Shown: positions 1 to 7,182 of the stretch, in pieces
How the letters are laid out: every line of letters begins with the position of its first letter
How positions within the stretch are numbered: position 1 is the first letter of the stretch
Assembly (NCBI GenBank): GCA_023390635.1
Contig: JAEWCM010000072.1
Coordinates: 1-16,390, forward strand
Reading direction: 5' to 3'
Source: Bacillota bacterium
GTDB taxonomy: Bacteria; Bacillota; Desulfitobacteriia; Desulfitobacteriales; Desulfitobacteriaceae
DNA length: 16,390 bases
Made by a program: the position numbers and the translations under genes
Notes under the pieces: generated by a model
What the model saw: the letters and a program-made list of their open reading frames with translations, nothing else
What the model was told of the DNA's origin: nothing
Databases searched by the model: none

Positions 1-747
1 GTATTGAACCATAGAATGAATCACACTCTGAGGATGGATTAATACCTCTATTCTATCATAGTCCAGATGGAAAAGGTGATGAGCTTCAATCACTTCCAAA
101 CCCTTGTTCATCATGGTAGCTGAATCAATAGTAATCTTGGCCCCCATGGTCCAGTTCGGATGTTTTAAGGCATCCTCCCGTTTTACACCTTCCAGTCTAT
201 TTCTGTCCCATCCTAAAAAAGGTCCGCCTGAAGCGGTAATCATAATCTTCTCCAGAGTCTTCCTGTCTTCTGCCAAGCATTGAAAAATCGCCGAGTGCTC
301 GCTGTCCACAGGCAAAAGGGCGCAGCCGCATTGTTTGGCTTTAGCCATCACCAGATCTCCGGCAGCGACCAGGGTCTCCTTGTTTGCCAAGGCAACTTCC
401 TTGCCAGCCTCAAGGGCGGCCAGAGTAGGCTCCAATCCCGCTCTCCCACTCATGGCAGAGACCACCGTATCGACTTCGGAGGCTCTCACCGCCTCCAATA
501 CTCCTGTCATTCCCCACTCTACGCGGACAGGTAAGTCATGCACCTGAAGCTTCAGCTCTCCGGCTGCCTTTTCATCCATCAAAACAGCCAAAGCCGGTTT
601 ATAAGCTCTGATTTGCTGTTCCATGACAGCAACATTCCGGTCAGCTACAAGAGCATATACTTTTAGATGCTCCGGAGCCGAGGCCACAACATCTAATGTT
701 TGTCTTCCGATAGAACCGGTTGATCCTAAAATTGCTAAGTTTTTCAA
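1..747 (-). CDS. dxr: 1-deoxy-D-xylulose 5-phosphate reductoisomerase, N-terminal 249 codons (cut by window edge)
   Basis: Dxr converts DXP to MEP with NADPH and a divalent metal, the first committed step of the non-mevalonate isoprenoid pathway, in the cytosol. The fragment starts with the NADPH-binding motif LAILGSTGSIGRQTLDVV (residues 4-21). It then shows the metal ligands D148 and E150 in PVDSEHSA, the SGGPF loop (173-177), a KHPNW segment and IDSATMMNKGLE with N214, K215 and E218, all hallmarks of the family. About 130 C-terminal residues lie beyond base 1. I chose the TTG start at 747-745 because AAGGG sits about 8 nt upstream; the in-frame GTG at 756-754 has no room for a ribosome site. 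It follows the permease gene by about 29 bp and looks cotranscribed with it. The identification is firm; the start codon is less certain. Confidence 0.95.
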   Translation of the reverse strand, partial: MKNLAILGSTGSIGRQTLDVVASAPEHLKVYALVADRNVAVMEQQIRAYKPALAVLMDEKAAGELKLQVHDLPVRVEWGMTGVLEAVRASEVDTVVSAMSGRAGLEPTLAALEAGKEVALANKETLVAAGDLVMAKAKQCGCALLPVDSEHSAIFQCLAEDRKTLEKIMITASGGPFLGWDRNRLEGVKREDALKHPNWTMGAKITIDSATMMNKGLEVIEAHHLFHLDYDRIEVLIHPQSVIHSMVQY

Positions 748-776
748 ATGATTCACCCTTGCTGCAAAATTTTATG

Positions 777-1886
777 TTACGAACGGGGAATTTTAATAAT
801 TCCGGCTTTGCGCAACGCTTCGTATACAATAACAATTCCCGGTCCAAGAATTAATCCCAAGCCACCGAACAAGTTCAGTCCTGCATACATGGAGATCAGA
901 GTGGCCAATGGATTGAGCCCAATACCCTTAGACATGATTTTTGGTTCAAGAAACTGACGCACGATCACTGAAACAGCGTAAACAATGGCCAGCTTAATCG
1001 CCATTCCCGTCGATCCGGTCACGATCAGCACTACAATCCATGGTACAAAAACCATCGCCGTTCCAACGACAGGCAAGACATCCAACAAAGCGGAGAAAAC
1101 GCCGATCGTCACCGCATAAGGATTACCAATGATCAGCAGCCCTAAAGTTAAAATAAGTGCGGTAATGGAAACCAAGATGAACTCCGCCCGCAAAAAACCG
1201 AACACAGCTGTTCCTAAATCATCGGTTATAGTTTGCACATGTTTTTCCCAACGCAGCGGCATCAGTCCGATAAAGAAGCGCTTCACGGAAGGAAAATAGA
1301 TGCTAACCAAAAGGGTCGCCACGATGGAAATGACCACCACTGCAAAGAATCCAGGCAGCCCGGAAATAATACTTAACACCAGTTTGCTTGCCCCCGTGAC
1401 CCAACCGCTCACCGTACCGACAATAGTGCGTGATGAAGAGAGCAGGGTGTCCTGAAGCTGAGCACTGACATTAATATTGATATATTTCTCAATGGTCTCA
1501 ATCTGTGTTTCCATAAAATTTACCGCCGCATGATAGTCAGGCAGGGAAATGGAGAGGTCGGATAATTCGCTGTATAACCGAACAGAAATCAGAAAGAGTG
1601 CCAAACCAATCAGCAGAAAAGCCAAAACCAACGTAAGGATTGCAGCATAGGGCCGTCTAAGTCGCAAATAACGCATTAACCTTACTACGATAGGTTCGAG
1701 CAGGAACGCAAGAATACACGCTATCACAAAAGGCAGAAACGCACTGAAAAGCTGACCTGCGAAGGCTCCCAGGACGGGCAGGAACTCCTGCACAATGTAG
1801 GTAAATAACTTCAGCCCCAACAAAACGGATACAATAAATATCAAACGATTCAGGGCCGGCCACAGTGGGTGATCTTTTTCCATCAT
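777..1886 (-). CDS. AI-2E family permease, YtvI-like (sporulation integral membrane protein type)
   Basis: This is a polytopic membrane protein of about 369 residues with the usual AI-2E/PerM/YtvI layout. Hydrophobic helices near residues 12-35, 45-65 and 78-102 are followed by a soluble region of about 70 residues, then more helices to the end. The C-terminal signature LEPKIMSKGIGLNPLATLIS and the following YAGLNLFGGLGLILGP block are typical of the superfamily. Length and N-terminal style resemble YtvI, a spore-former protein of unknown biochemical role, but I cannot separate this from other AI-2E paralogues without a search. The cdsA stop TGA is part of the sequence GAGGTGA that acts as this gene's ribosome site. 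Two adjacent ATGs (1886 and 1883) are possible starts, and the second has better spacing. The substrate is unknown. Confidence 0.85.
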   Translation of the reverse strand: MMEKDHPLWPALNRLIFIVSVLLGLKLFTYIVQEFLPVLGAFAGQLFSAFLPFVIACILAFLLEPIVVRLMRYLRLRRPYAAILTLVLAFLLIGLALFLISVRLYSELSDLSISLPDYHAAVNFMETQIETIEKYININVSAQLQDTLLSSSRTIVGTVSGWVTGASKLVLSIISGLPGFFAVVVISIVATLLVSIYFPSVKRFFIGLMPLRWEKHVQTITDDLGTAVFGFLRAEFILVSITALILTLGLLIIGNPYAVTIGVFSALLDVLPVVGTAMVFVPWIVVLIVTGSTGMAIKLAIVYAVSVIVRQFLEPKIMSKGIGLNPLATLISMYAGLNLFGGLGLILGPGIVIVYEALRKAGIIKIPRS

Positions 1887-1887
1887 C

Positions 1888-2673
1888 TCACCTCATAAAA
1901 AAGAGAATAACACCATAATACACCATAGGAAGAGCAATTACAAAACTGTCAAAGCGGTCAAGGAGTCCACCGTGTCCTGGAATCAGATGTCCCGAGTCCT
2001 TTACCCCCGCACTTCGCTTCAATGCTGATTCCATTAAATCCCCCAACTGCCCCCCTATGCTGACAACCAAAGCCAGGATGAGGAAAAACGGCAGTGATCC
2101 GCCAATCCAGAAATATCCCACAATTCCAATCAACAGGGCAAAAACCAATCCGCCGACCGATCCTTCCACAGACTTATTGGGACTAATTTCTGGTGCTAAT
2201 TTTCGCTTTCCCCAGGTCATCCCTACAAGATATGCTCCGGTATCCGTACTCCAGACCAGGAAAAAGGTAAAAAAGACCCATTCAATTCCCTGCGGGAGCT
2301 GTCTGAGTAAATATAAATGAGAAAAAAGTGCGGCAGTATACATCACTGCAAAAAAATTATAGCAGGTATCGGCGATTGTAATCCTAGGGAATTGAGTCGC
2401 CTGATAGAGGAGCACTACAATCAGCCACGCTATGGTAGCCGGAAACAGAAATTCCTGTCCGCCGAAAAACAAAGCGACTAACCAGAGCACAACTCCCCCT
2501 GCCACTACGGCGTACCAAGGCTTTATCCCCATTTTTTGCCCTAATTGCAATACCTCATAAACTGCTCCCAATGTGAGAGCAATCACTAAAAGTCCGGTAT
2601 AGCCTCCGCCTAAATAGCTTAGTCCTAAAAGCAGAGGAATACCGACCAAAGAACTTATTAATCGTTTTAGCAT
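1888..2673 (-). CDS. cdsA: Phosphatidate cytidylyltransferase (CDP-diglyceride synthase)
   Basis: CdsA makes CDP-diacylglycerol from phosphatidic acid and CTP in the cytoplasmic membrane, the branch point for phospholipid synthesis. The 261-residue protein is almost entirely hydrophobic helices. It ends with the family signature: SALKR at 216-220, then KDSGHLIPGHGGLLDRFDS from 225 to 243, including the metal-binding aspartates. It starts 3 bp after the uppS stop. The ribosome site AAGGAG runs into the uppS TAG stop, so expression is probably coupled to uppS. Gene order uppS-cdsA is standard for Firmicutes. Confidence 0.95.
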   Translation of the reverse strand: MLKRLISSLVGIPLLLGLSYLGGGYTGLLVIALTLGAVYEVLQLGQKMGIKPWYAVVAGGVVLWLVALFFGGQEFLFPATIAWLIVVLLYQATQFPRITIADTCYNFFAVMYTAALFSHLYLLRQLPQGIEWVFFTFFLVWSTDTGAYLVGMTWGKRKLAPEISPNKSVEGSVGGLVFALLIGIVGYFWIGGSLPFFLILALVVSIGGQLGDLMESALKRSAGVKDSGHLIPGHGGLLDRFDSFVIALPMVYYGVILFFMR

Positions 2674-2676
2674 AAC

Positions 2677-3450
2677 CTACTCCTTGCTATCTTTCACTCC
2701 GCCAAAACGGCGATCCCTTCCCTGGTAAACCTGAATGGCTTTTAGTAAGGTTTCTTCATTAAAATCGGGCCAGAAATCCTCTACCACCACAATTTCCGTA
2801 TAAGCTAGCTGCCATAGGAGAAAATTGCTCAGGCGCATTTCTCCGGATGTGCGGATCAGTATATCAGGATCGGGAAGGTCGGCTGTGTAAAGGAACTTGC
2901 TGATATAGGCTTCATCAATTTGCTCTGGCCGAACATGGCCAGATAGGGCTTCAGCGCTGATTTTTCGTACAACTTCCACAATTTCCGCTCTGCCGCCATA
3001 ATTAAGGGCCAAATTTAAAATAAGCCCGTTATTATCTTTCGTTATTTCATAAGCTCTCTTTAGCTGTACTTGTGCATCTTCAGGCAGACTACCAATATCT
3101 CCGAGGGTACGGATCACCACCTGATTTTTGTGTAGTTCATTAATTTCTTTGCGTAAATAATCCCTAAGCAAAGTCATCAGTACCTTTACTTCTTCTTTGG
3201 GGCGACGCCAGTTCTCCGTAGAAAAAGCATAAACTGTCAGTACCTTAATACCCAGCCGGGAACAGACCTTGACTACGGAACGCAGAGCCTCAACCCCTGC
3301 CCGGTGACCCATTGAGCGCGGTTGGTTGCGGTGCTTTGCCCATCTCCCGTTGCCATCCATGATCACAGCGATATGAACAGGCAGATTTTCCAGATCAATC
3401 TTGTCTGGCTGGGCTTGCTTTTTCTCTTTTCTCCAGGGGTTCTTCCACAT
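2677..3450 (-). CDS. uppS: Undecaprenyl diphosphate synthase (cis-prenyltransferase)
   Basis: UppS adds eight isopentenyl units to farnesyl diphosphate to give the C55 carrier needed for peptidoglycan and other wall polymers. At 257 residues it matches the family. MDGNGRWA (31-38) holds the catalytic aspartate D32. AFSTENWRRP (75-84) and the C-terminal signature from 191 to 214 (DLPDPDILIRTSGEMRLSNF then LLWQ) supply the arginines and serine that bind isopentenyl diphosphate. The ATG at 3450 is preceded by GGAGGTG with a 7-nt spacer. A short lysine-rich N-terminal extension (about 20 residues) precedes the conserved domain. It feeds on the isoprenoid pathway begun by dxr in the same block. 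Confidence 0.97.
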   Translation of the reverse strand: MWKNPWRKEKKQAQPDKIDLENLPVHIAVIMDGNGRWAKHRNQPRSMGHRAGVEALRSVVKVCSRLGIKVLTVYAFSTENWRRPKEEVKVLMTLLRDYLRKEINELHKNQVVIRTLGDIGSLPEDAQVQLKRAYEITKDNNGLILNLALNYGGRAEIVEVVRKISAEALSGHVRPEQIDEAYISKFLYTADLPDPDILIRTSGEMRLSNFLLWQLAYTEIVVVEDFWPDFNEETLLKAIQVYQGRDRRFGGVKDSKE

Positions 3451-3490
3451 TATCCCACACCTCCAGGGGCGCCTTACTCCTATTGTTAAA

Positions 3491-3515
3491 AGGCCCCCTC
3501 AATCCAAGGGGGCCT
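3491..3515 (-). terminator. Hairpin overlapping the stop codon of the 71-codon gene, possible weak terminator or attenuator
   Basis: A perfect 9-bp GC-rich stem, AGGCCCCCT (3491-3499) against AGGGGGCCT (3507-3515), has a 7-nt loop. On the transcript it is followed by only four T residues, then AACAAT. The TGA stop of the upstream small gene falls at the loop boundary (3501-3499) and its last codons form one arm. A ribosome finishing that gene would therefore cover the stem. The short T tract suggests partial termination or an RNA stability element before uppS. Confidence 0.5.
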
Positions 3516-3714
3516 GCTTGCCTTCTGTCTCTACCTTTTCCCCTGTCAAAACAAACTCCCAACCTTTTGCGGTTTTTCTTACCCTTACAATGCGATAGCC
3601 TGTCTCAGCTACTTTGGCATTAGGGGCTGTTGTTATCACATAGGAAAAAACAAGGCCTTTTTCACGAAGAATTGGTTCAACCTCATTCCAACGTTTGGCT
3701 AGATATTTTTCCAT
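3499..3714 (-). CDS. Small hypothetical protein between frr and uppS
   Basis: I do not recognise this 71-residue protein. It begins MEKYLAKRWNEVEPIL, with an amphipathic helix-like N-terminus. A hydrophobic patch GLVFSYVITTAPN (about 20-32) is followed by alternating beta-type segments (GYRIVRVRKTAKGWEFVLTG), ending in a polar tail. No signal peptide or membrane helix is evident. The ATG at 3714 shares its A with the frr stop (TGATG), so translation is very likely coupled to frr; an adjacent GTG at 3717 is a less attractive start. The precise junction, the reading frame filling the gap and the hairpin at its end argue for a real gene. Its position suggests a translation- or envelope-linked role, but this is only inference. 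Confidence 0.75.
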   Translation of the reverse strand: MEKYLAKRWNEVEPILREKGLVFSYVITTAPNAKVAETGYRIVRVRKTAKGWEFVLTGEKVETEGKQAPLD

Positions 3715-4271
3715 CACACTTCAGTGATTTCTTGCTCTTTTACTTCAAGGATACGGTCTACTTCTTTGATCATTTTATCAGTCAGCTTCTGCACATCGTC
3801 TTGAGCACGTTTCACTTCATCTTCCGACGCAGTATGATCTTTTTCTAATTTTTTTAAACTTTCAATCCCATCCCTGCGTACATTGCGGATAGCCACCCGG
3901 GATTCTTCTGCTTTCTTTTTAACAGTTTTGACTAAATCTGCCCTGCGTTCTGCAGTCAATTGAGGAATGATAATACGAATAACGGTTCCGTCGGATGAGG
4001 GGTTAAGCCCTAAATCCGATTTTAGAATCGCTTTTTCAATGGCAGGTAAACTAGACTTATCCCAAGGCTGGATCGCCAGCATTCGAGGTTCGGGAACTGA
4101 AATATTAGCCAACTGATTGATCGGTGTTGCAGCACCATAATACTCCACCTGAACCTTATCCAAGAGACTGGGATTAGCTCTGCCTGCACGAATGCTCCCG
4201 AATTCCCGCTTCAGAGCTTCCAAACTTTTTTGCATCCGTTCATCTGCTTCACTGATTACCTGGGAAATCAT
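3714..4271 (-). CDS. frr: Ribosome recycling factor
   Basis: RRF works with EF-G to split the post-termination ribosome so that subunits can be reused. The 185 residues equal the usual family length. The protein shows the conserved core: FGSIRAGRANPSLLDKVQVEYYG (about 24-46), the hinge region with PLNQ-like PINQLANISVPEPR (50-63), and the long coiled-coil C-terminus with VRRDGIESLKKLEKD and the terminal KEVDRILEVKEQE. Its ATG overlaps the pyrH stop by 4 bp (ATGA), and GGGAGGG lies 7 nt upstream inside pyrH. The pyrH-frr pairing is nearly universal in bacteria. Confidence 0.98.
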   Translation of the reverse strand: MISQVISEADERMQKSLEALKREFGSIRAGRANPSLLDKVQVEYYGAATPINQLANISVPEPRMLAIQPWDKSSLPAIEKAILKSDLGLNPSSDGTVIRIIIPQLTAERRADLVKTVKKKAEESRVAIRNVRRDGIESLKKLEKDHTASEDEVKRAQDDVQKLTDKMIKEVDRILEVKEQEITEV

Positions 4272-4993
4272 AGATTTTCCCTCCCTACATATGTTCCAAT
4301 TTCTTCGCCTAAAATAGCCCGACGAATATTACCCGGTTGGTTCAAGTCAAAAACAATGATGGGGATACTGTTGTCCATACACAACGATGTGGCTGTCGAA
4401 TCCATCACACCCAATCCCTTGCTCAGCACCTCCAGATAGCTTAAACTATCGAAGCGAACAGCATTGGGATTCACAAGAGGATCTGAATCATAAACTCCAT
4501 CGACGCGCTTAGCCATCAAAATTACATCGGCCTCAATTTCTGCAGCCCGCAAAGCAGCAGTGGTATCAGTGGAGAAATAAGGGTTTCCCGTTCCGGCTGC
4601 AAAGATTACAACCCGGCCCTTTTCCATATGCCTGATCGCCCGGCGCCGGATATAAGGTTCTGCTACCTGTCTCATTTCAATAGCTGAAAGTACCCTAGTA
4701 TCCGCGTCCTGCTTTTCCAAAGCATCTTGAAGAGCCAAAGCGTTCATCACTGTAGCCAGCATGCCCATGTAATCTGCCGTAGCCCGGTCCATTCCCCGAT
4801 CACTACCCTTAATTCCGCGCCATATGTTTCCTCCGCCAACAACTAAAGCCACTTCCACACCCATAGCCCGGATTTCTGCTACCTGTTCCGCCACCATGAG
4901 CAGCATATCCTGCTCAATACCAAACCCTTGTTTGCCAGCTAATGCTTCACCGCTTAATTTGAGGATAACCCGCCGATATTTTGGTTCTTCCAT
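4268..4993 (-). CDS. pyrH: Uridylate kinase (UMP kinase)
   Basis: PyrH phosphorylates UMP to UDP with ATP, an essential step of pyrimidine nucleotide synthesis. It is the bacterial amino-acid-kinase-fold type, a hexamer regulated by GTP and UTP in studied members. Visible motifs are the phosphate-binding KLSGEAL (12-18), GGGNIWRG (53-60), DRATADYMGMLATVMNALAL (69-88), and the UMP/ATP site GTGNPYFSTDTTAALRA (134-150). I place the start at ATG 4993, which has GGGGGA about 6 nt upstream. The reading frame is open two codons further (TTG TTC), but that start lacks spacing. The predicted protein is 241 residues. Confidence 0.97.
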   Translation of the reverse strand: MEEPKYRRVILKLSGEALAGKQGFGIEQDMLLMVAEQVAEIRAMGVEVALVVGGGNIWRGIKGSDRGMDRATADYMGMLATVMNALALQDALEKQDADTRVLSAIEMRQVAEPYIRRRAIRHMEKGRVVIFAAGTGNPYFSTDTTAALRAAEIEADVILMAKRVDGVYDSDPLVNPNAVRFDSLSYLEVLSKGLGVMDSTATSLCMDNSIPIIVFDLNQPGNIRRAILGEEIGTYVGRENL

Positions 4994-5047
4994 GAACAAT
5001 CCCCCGTCAATATTATTCTCTACATTTCCAATAATTCCTTTATGCCG

Positions 5048-5073
5048 AAAAAGAGAACACCGTGGTGTTCTCT
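5048..5073 (-). terminator. Intrinsic terminator after tsf
   Basis: A perfect inverted repeat, AGAGAACACC (5052-5061) and GGTGTTCTCT (5064-5073), folds into a 9-bp stem with a 4-nt loop. On the transcript it is followed by five T residues. It starts 11 nt after the tsf stop codon. An A-rich stretch before the stem can extend pairing with the T tract. It should reduce transcription into pyrH unless pyrH has its own promoter; I found no convincing one in the remaining 50 bp. Confidence 0.85.
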
Positions 5074-5084
5074 AGGTTTTTGTC

Positions 5085-5738
5085 TTAACGGTTCATTTCC
5101 TTCATAACTTCTGCAGCAAAATCTTCTTGACGTTTTTCAATCCCTTCGCCTAACTCATACCTAGTGAAACGGCGAACAACGATCCGCTCCCCAATTTTAG
5201 CTGTAGCCTCCAACAAAAGTTGATTAACTGTTCTGTCTGGATCTTTAATAAAGGATTGTTCCAACAGACAATTTTCTTTATAAAACTTTTCAATACGGCC
5301 TTCAACCATCTTATCGACAATCTTTTCCGGTTTACCTTCATTAAGAGCTTGGGCACGTAAAATATCTCTTTCATGCTGAAGTACTTCTTCCGGCACTTCT
5401 TCCTTATTCAGATAAAGGGGATTAGCCGCAGCAATCTGCAGAGCTATATCACGGGCTAATTGTTTAAATTCATCGCCCATTGCCACAAAGTCGGTTTCAC
5501 AGTTGATTTCTACCATAACACCAATTCTGCCGCCGCCGTGAATATAGGCTTCAACAACCCCTTCAGCAGCCACCCGGCCTTCTTTTTTAGCAGCAGCCGC
5601 CAAGCCCTTTTCACGAAGATAATCAATTGCCTTTTCCAAGTCACAACCGCATTCGTTCAAGGCCTTTTTGCAGTCCATCATACCAACGCCAGTTCTCTCT
5701 CTCAATTCCTTTACCATTGCAGCACTGATTTCTGCCAT
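5085..5738 (-). CDS. tsf: Elongation factor Ts, short form
   Basis: EF-Ts exchanges GDP for GTP on EF-Tu. The N-terminal UBA-like domain carries LRERTGVGMMDCKKAL (12-27). The core holds EINCETDFVA (77-86), in which TDFV (82-85) inserts next to the EF-Tu nucleotide site. At 217 residues it is shorter than the roughly 280-290-residue E. coli and Bacillus proteins, mainly in the second half, where the tandem core/coiled-coil region is reduced. This short form is common in several lineages, so I do not read it as truncation: the C-terminus GERIVVRRFTRYELGEGIE is intact. The start has GGAGGG 6 nt upstream. It lies between two intrinsic terminators. Confidence 0.97.
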   Translation of the reverse strand: MAEISAAMVKELRERTGVGMMDCKKALNECGCDLEKAIDYLREKGLAAAAKKEGRVAAEGVVEAYIHGGGRIGVMVEINCETDFVAMGDEFKQLARDIALQIAAANPLYLNKEEVPEEVLQHERDILRAQALNEGKPEKIVDKMVEGRIEKFYKENCLLEQSFIKDPDRTVNQLLLEATAKIGERIVVRRFTRYELGEGIEKRQEDFAAEVMKEMNR

Positions 5739-5769
5739 TTAATACCCTCCTATATTAGCTGATTTACAG

Positions 5770-5826
5770 AAAAAAGCAGGGTGATTTCAGGGGGAGTTAT
5801 CTATCAGCCCCTACTCTCACCCCGCT
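5770..5826 (-). terminator. Intrinsic terminator or attenuator between rpsB and tsf
   Basis: The transcript arm AGCGGGGTGA (5826-5817) pairs with TCACCCTGCT (5784-5775), 10 bp including one G-U. Inside it, an AGGGG tract faces CCCCCT, so most of the 50 nt can fold into one long hairpin. Six T residues follow at once (5775-5770). It begins 6 nt after the rpsB stop and ends about 30 nt before tsf, and the tsf ribosome site lies outside it. In E. coli the rpsB-tsf junction also holds a partial terminator that lowers tsf relative to rpsB. Confidence 0.85.
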
Positions 5827-5831
5827 TCTCA

Positions 5832-6560
5832 TTATTCAGCAACTACTTCTTCATTTTCCTCAACCACTTCATCTACGCTACCTTGCTGTGCTTCAATAAT
5901 TGCGTCAGCGATCTTCGCAGTCAACAATTTTACAGCCCGAATTGCATCATCATTAGCCGGAATTACCACATCGATTTCATCCGGATCACAGTTTGTATCC
6001 ACAATGCCAACAATGGGAATATTCAAACGGCGGGCCTCGGCCACAGCAATCCGTTCTTTGCGGGGATCAACCACAAATAAAGCATCAGGAAGCTTCTTCA
6101 TGTTTTTGATACCGCCCAAGAAACGTTCCAGCTTATCCATTTCATGCTTCAAAGCAGCTACTTCTTTTTTCGGCAGTACTTCAAAAGTGCCTTCAGCTTC
6201 CATGTGTTCCAGTTCACGCAAACGCTGTACACGTTTCTGAATGGTTTGGAAGTTCGTCATCATACCACCTAACCAGCGCTCGTTAACATAGTACATTCCG
6301 CAGCGTTCAGCTTCCTCTTTTACCGACTCCTGAGCCTGCTTTTTGGTACCTACGAAAAGCATCGTACCACCTTCAGCAGCCAGATCGCGGACAAAATTGT
6401 AAGCCTCATCAACCTTTTTTACCGTCTTTTGCAAGTCGATAATATAGATTCCGTTCCGCTCTGTGAAAATGTAACGTGACATTTTAGGATTCCAACGACG
6501 TGTTTGATGACCGAAGTGAACACCGGCTTCAAGTAATTGCTTCATAGAAATTACAGCCAT
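5832..6560 (-). CDS. rpsB: Small ribosomal subunit protein S2
   Basis: S2 (uS2) is a late-assembling protein of the 30S subunit. The 242-residue sequence opens MAVISMKQLLEAGVHFGHQT, followed by RRWNPKMSRYIF. It contains GTKKQAQESV, ERWLGGMMTNFQTIQKRV and DALFVVDPRKERIAVAEARR, all diagnostic, and ends in an acidic tail (EEVVEENEEVVAE) seen in many Firmicute S2 proteins. The start is ATG 6560, with AAAGGAGG 8 nt upstream; the in-frame GTG nine bases earlier overlaps that site and is rejected. The gene has its own promoter and a foldable leader, and is followed by a terminator before tsf. Confidence 0.98.
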   Translation of the reverse strand: MAVISMKQLLEAGVHFGHQTRRWNPKMSRYIFTERNGIYIIDLQKTVKKVDEAYNFVRDLAAEGGTMLFVGTKKQAQESVKEEAERCGMYYVNERWLGGMMTNFQTIQKRVQRLRELEHMEAEGTFEVLPKKEVAALKHEMDKLERFLGGIKNMKKLPDALFVVDPRKERIAVAEARRLNIPIVGIVDTNCDPDEIDVVIPANDDAIRAVKLLTAKIADAIIEAQQGSVDEVVEENEEVVAE

Positions 6561-6595
6561 GTGTTGCACCTCCTTTCTTTTTTTTGTTTTTCCTC

Positions 6596-6660
6596 CGCAG
6601 GTTCATCGTAAAACACCCCTGCATCACACAGGACCTGGTGTTTCATTCCCGCTGCGTGTG
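6596..6660 (-). ncRNA. Candidate structured rpsB leader (possible S2 autoregulatory element)
   Basis: The untranslated leader between the rpsB promoter and its ribosome site can form nested stems. The outer stem is CGCAG (6656-6652) with CTGCG (6600-6596). Inside it, AAACACC (6643-6637) pairs with GGTGTTT (6617-6611). The apical stem CCTG (6632-6629) with CAGG (6621-6618) closes a 7-nt loop, with a 4-nt bulge AGGT below it. S2 is known to repress rpsB-tsf through the leader in E. coli; I infer an analogous role here from position and folding only. I cannot assign it to a known leader family by eye. Confidence 0.45.
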
Positions 6661-6679
6661 TATTTATCACACCTTGAAT

Positions 6680-6708
6680 AGAATATCATAATCTTTTTTC
6701 TGATGCAA
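6680..6708 (-). promoter_or_regulatory. rpsB promoter, sigma-A type with extended -10
   Basis: On the minus strand, TTGCAT (6708-6703) and TATTCT (6685-6680) are separated by 17 bp. TGA directly before the -10 gives an extended TGn element. The -35 is weak (3 of 6) but lies in an A-rich context with six A residues in the spacer. It begins just downstream of the stop codon of the preceding gene and would give a leader of about 110 nt before the rpsB ATG. Confidence 0.65.
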
Positions 6709-6716
6709 CTGTCTGT

Positions 6717-7151
6717 TTAGCGATTGCAGCGCACATTATTGCATTGAATCAGATTTTCCAAATCAGCCATCAATTCAGGGAAAGGAAAATAGAATTCACT
6801 TAAATAATAAGAATCTTTGGCTGTCCTGATCACTACAACTTCATGACCATCTGCTGTCCATGAGAATACGACCCGACGAATATCGGCAGGAAGGATTTTC
6901 TTTTCTCCCAGCAAGGATTGAAAAATGATTTCATCATCCTTAACATAAACACGTTTGGTTTTTGCCACAATCCATAAGATGATAATTCCCAATGCGATCA
7001 CGGCATAAATGGAAATTAGCACCTTTAATTCAAGTGAAGGAAATTTCAAAAACAAGTACAGCAACCCCAAAACCACTGGATATGCGACTAAAAACATAAT
7101 GCCGCGAGAGACAAGCGGTCTCATTAAATAGGTATAACCTTTTTCTTCCAT
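6717..7151 (-). CDS. Small membrane protein, two N-terminal helices and a PH-like soluble domain, unknown function
   Basis: I do not recognise a named family for this 144-residue protein. Two hydrophobic helices (about 17-36 and 42-63) are joined by a short loop. A soluble C-terminal half follows, of short beta strands and a final helix: KRVYVKDDEIIFQSLLGEKK, ILPADIRRVVFSWT, HEVVVIRTAKDSYYLS, then FPELMADLENLIQCN. This resembles the bacterial PH-like (YcxB/YdbT-type) arrangement of a membrane hairpin plus a small PH fold, but that is a pattern judgement. It starts 31 bp after codY with GAGGG upstream, so it is probably the last gene of the hslV-hslU-codY transcript. In Bacillus, the flagellar/chemotaxis operon follows codY instead. 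It ends at the rpsB promoter. Confidence 0.85.
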   Translation of the reverse strand: MEEKGYTYLMRPLVSRGIMFLVAYPVVLGLLYLFLKFPSLELKVLISIYAVIALGIIILWIVAKTKRVYVKDDEIIFQSLLGEKKILPADIRRVVFSWTADGHEVVVIRTAKDSYYLSEFYFPFPELMADLENLIQCNNVRCNR

Positions 7152-7182
7152 CTTTATCCCTCTAATCTCTGCCCTTTCTTGA

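Noticed and set aside
5781..6080. Plus-strand frame across the rpsB end and terminator
   Set aside because: It reads through the rpsB-tsf terminator and the antisense of rpsB, with no family resemblance.
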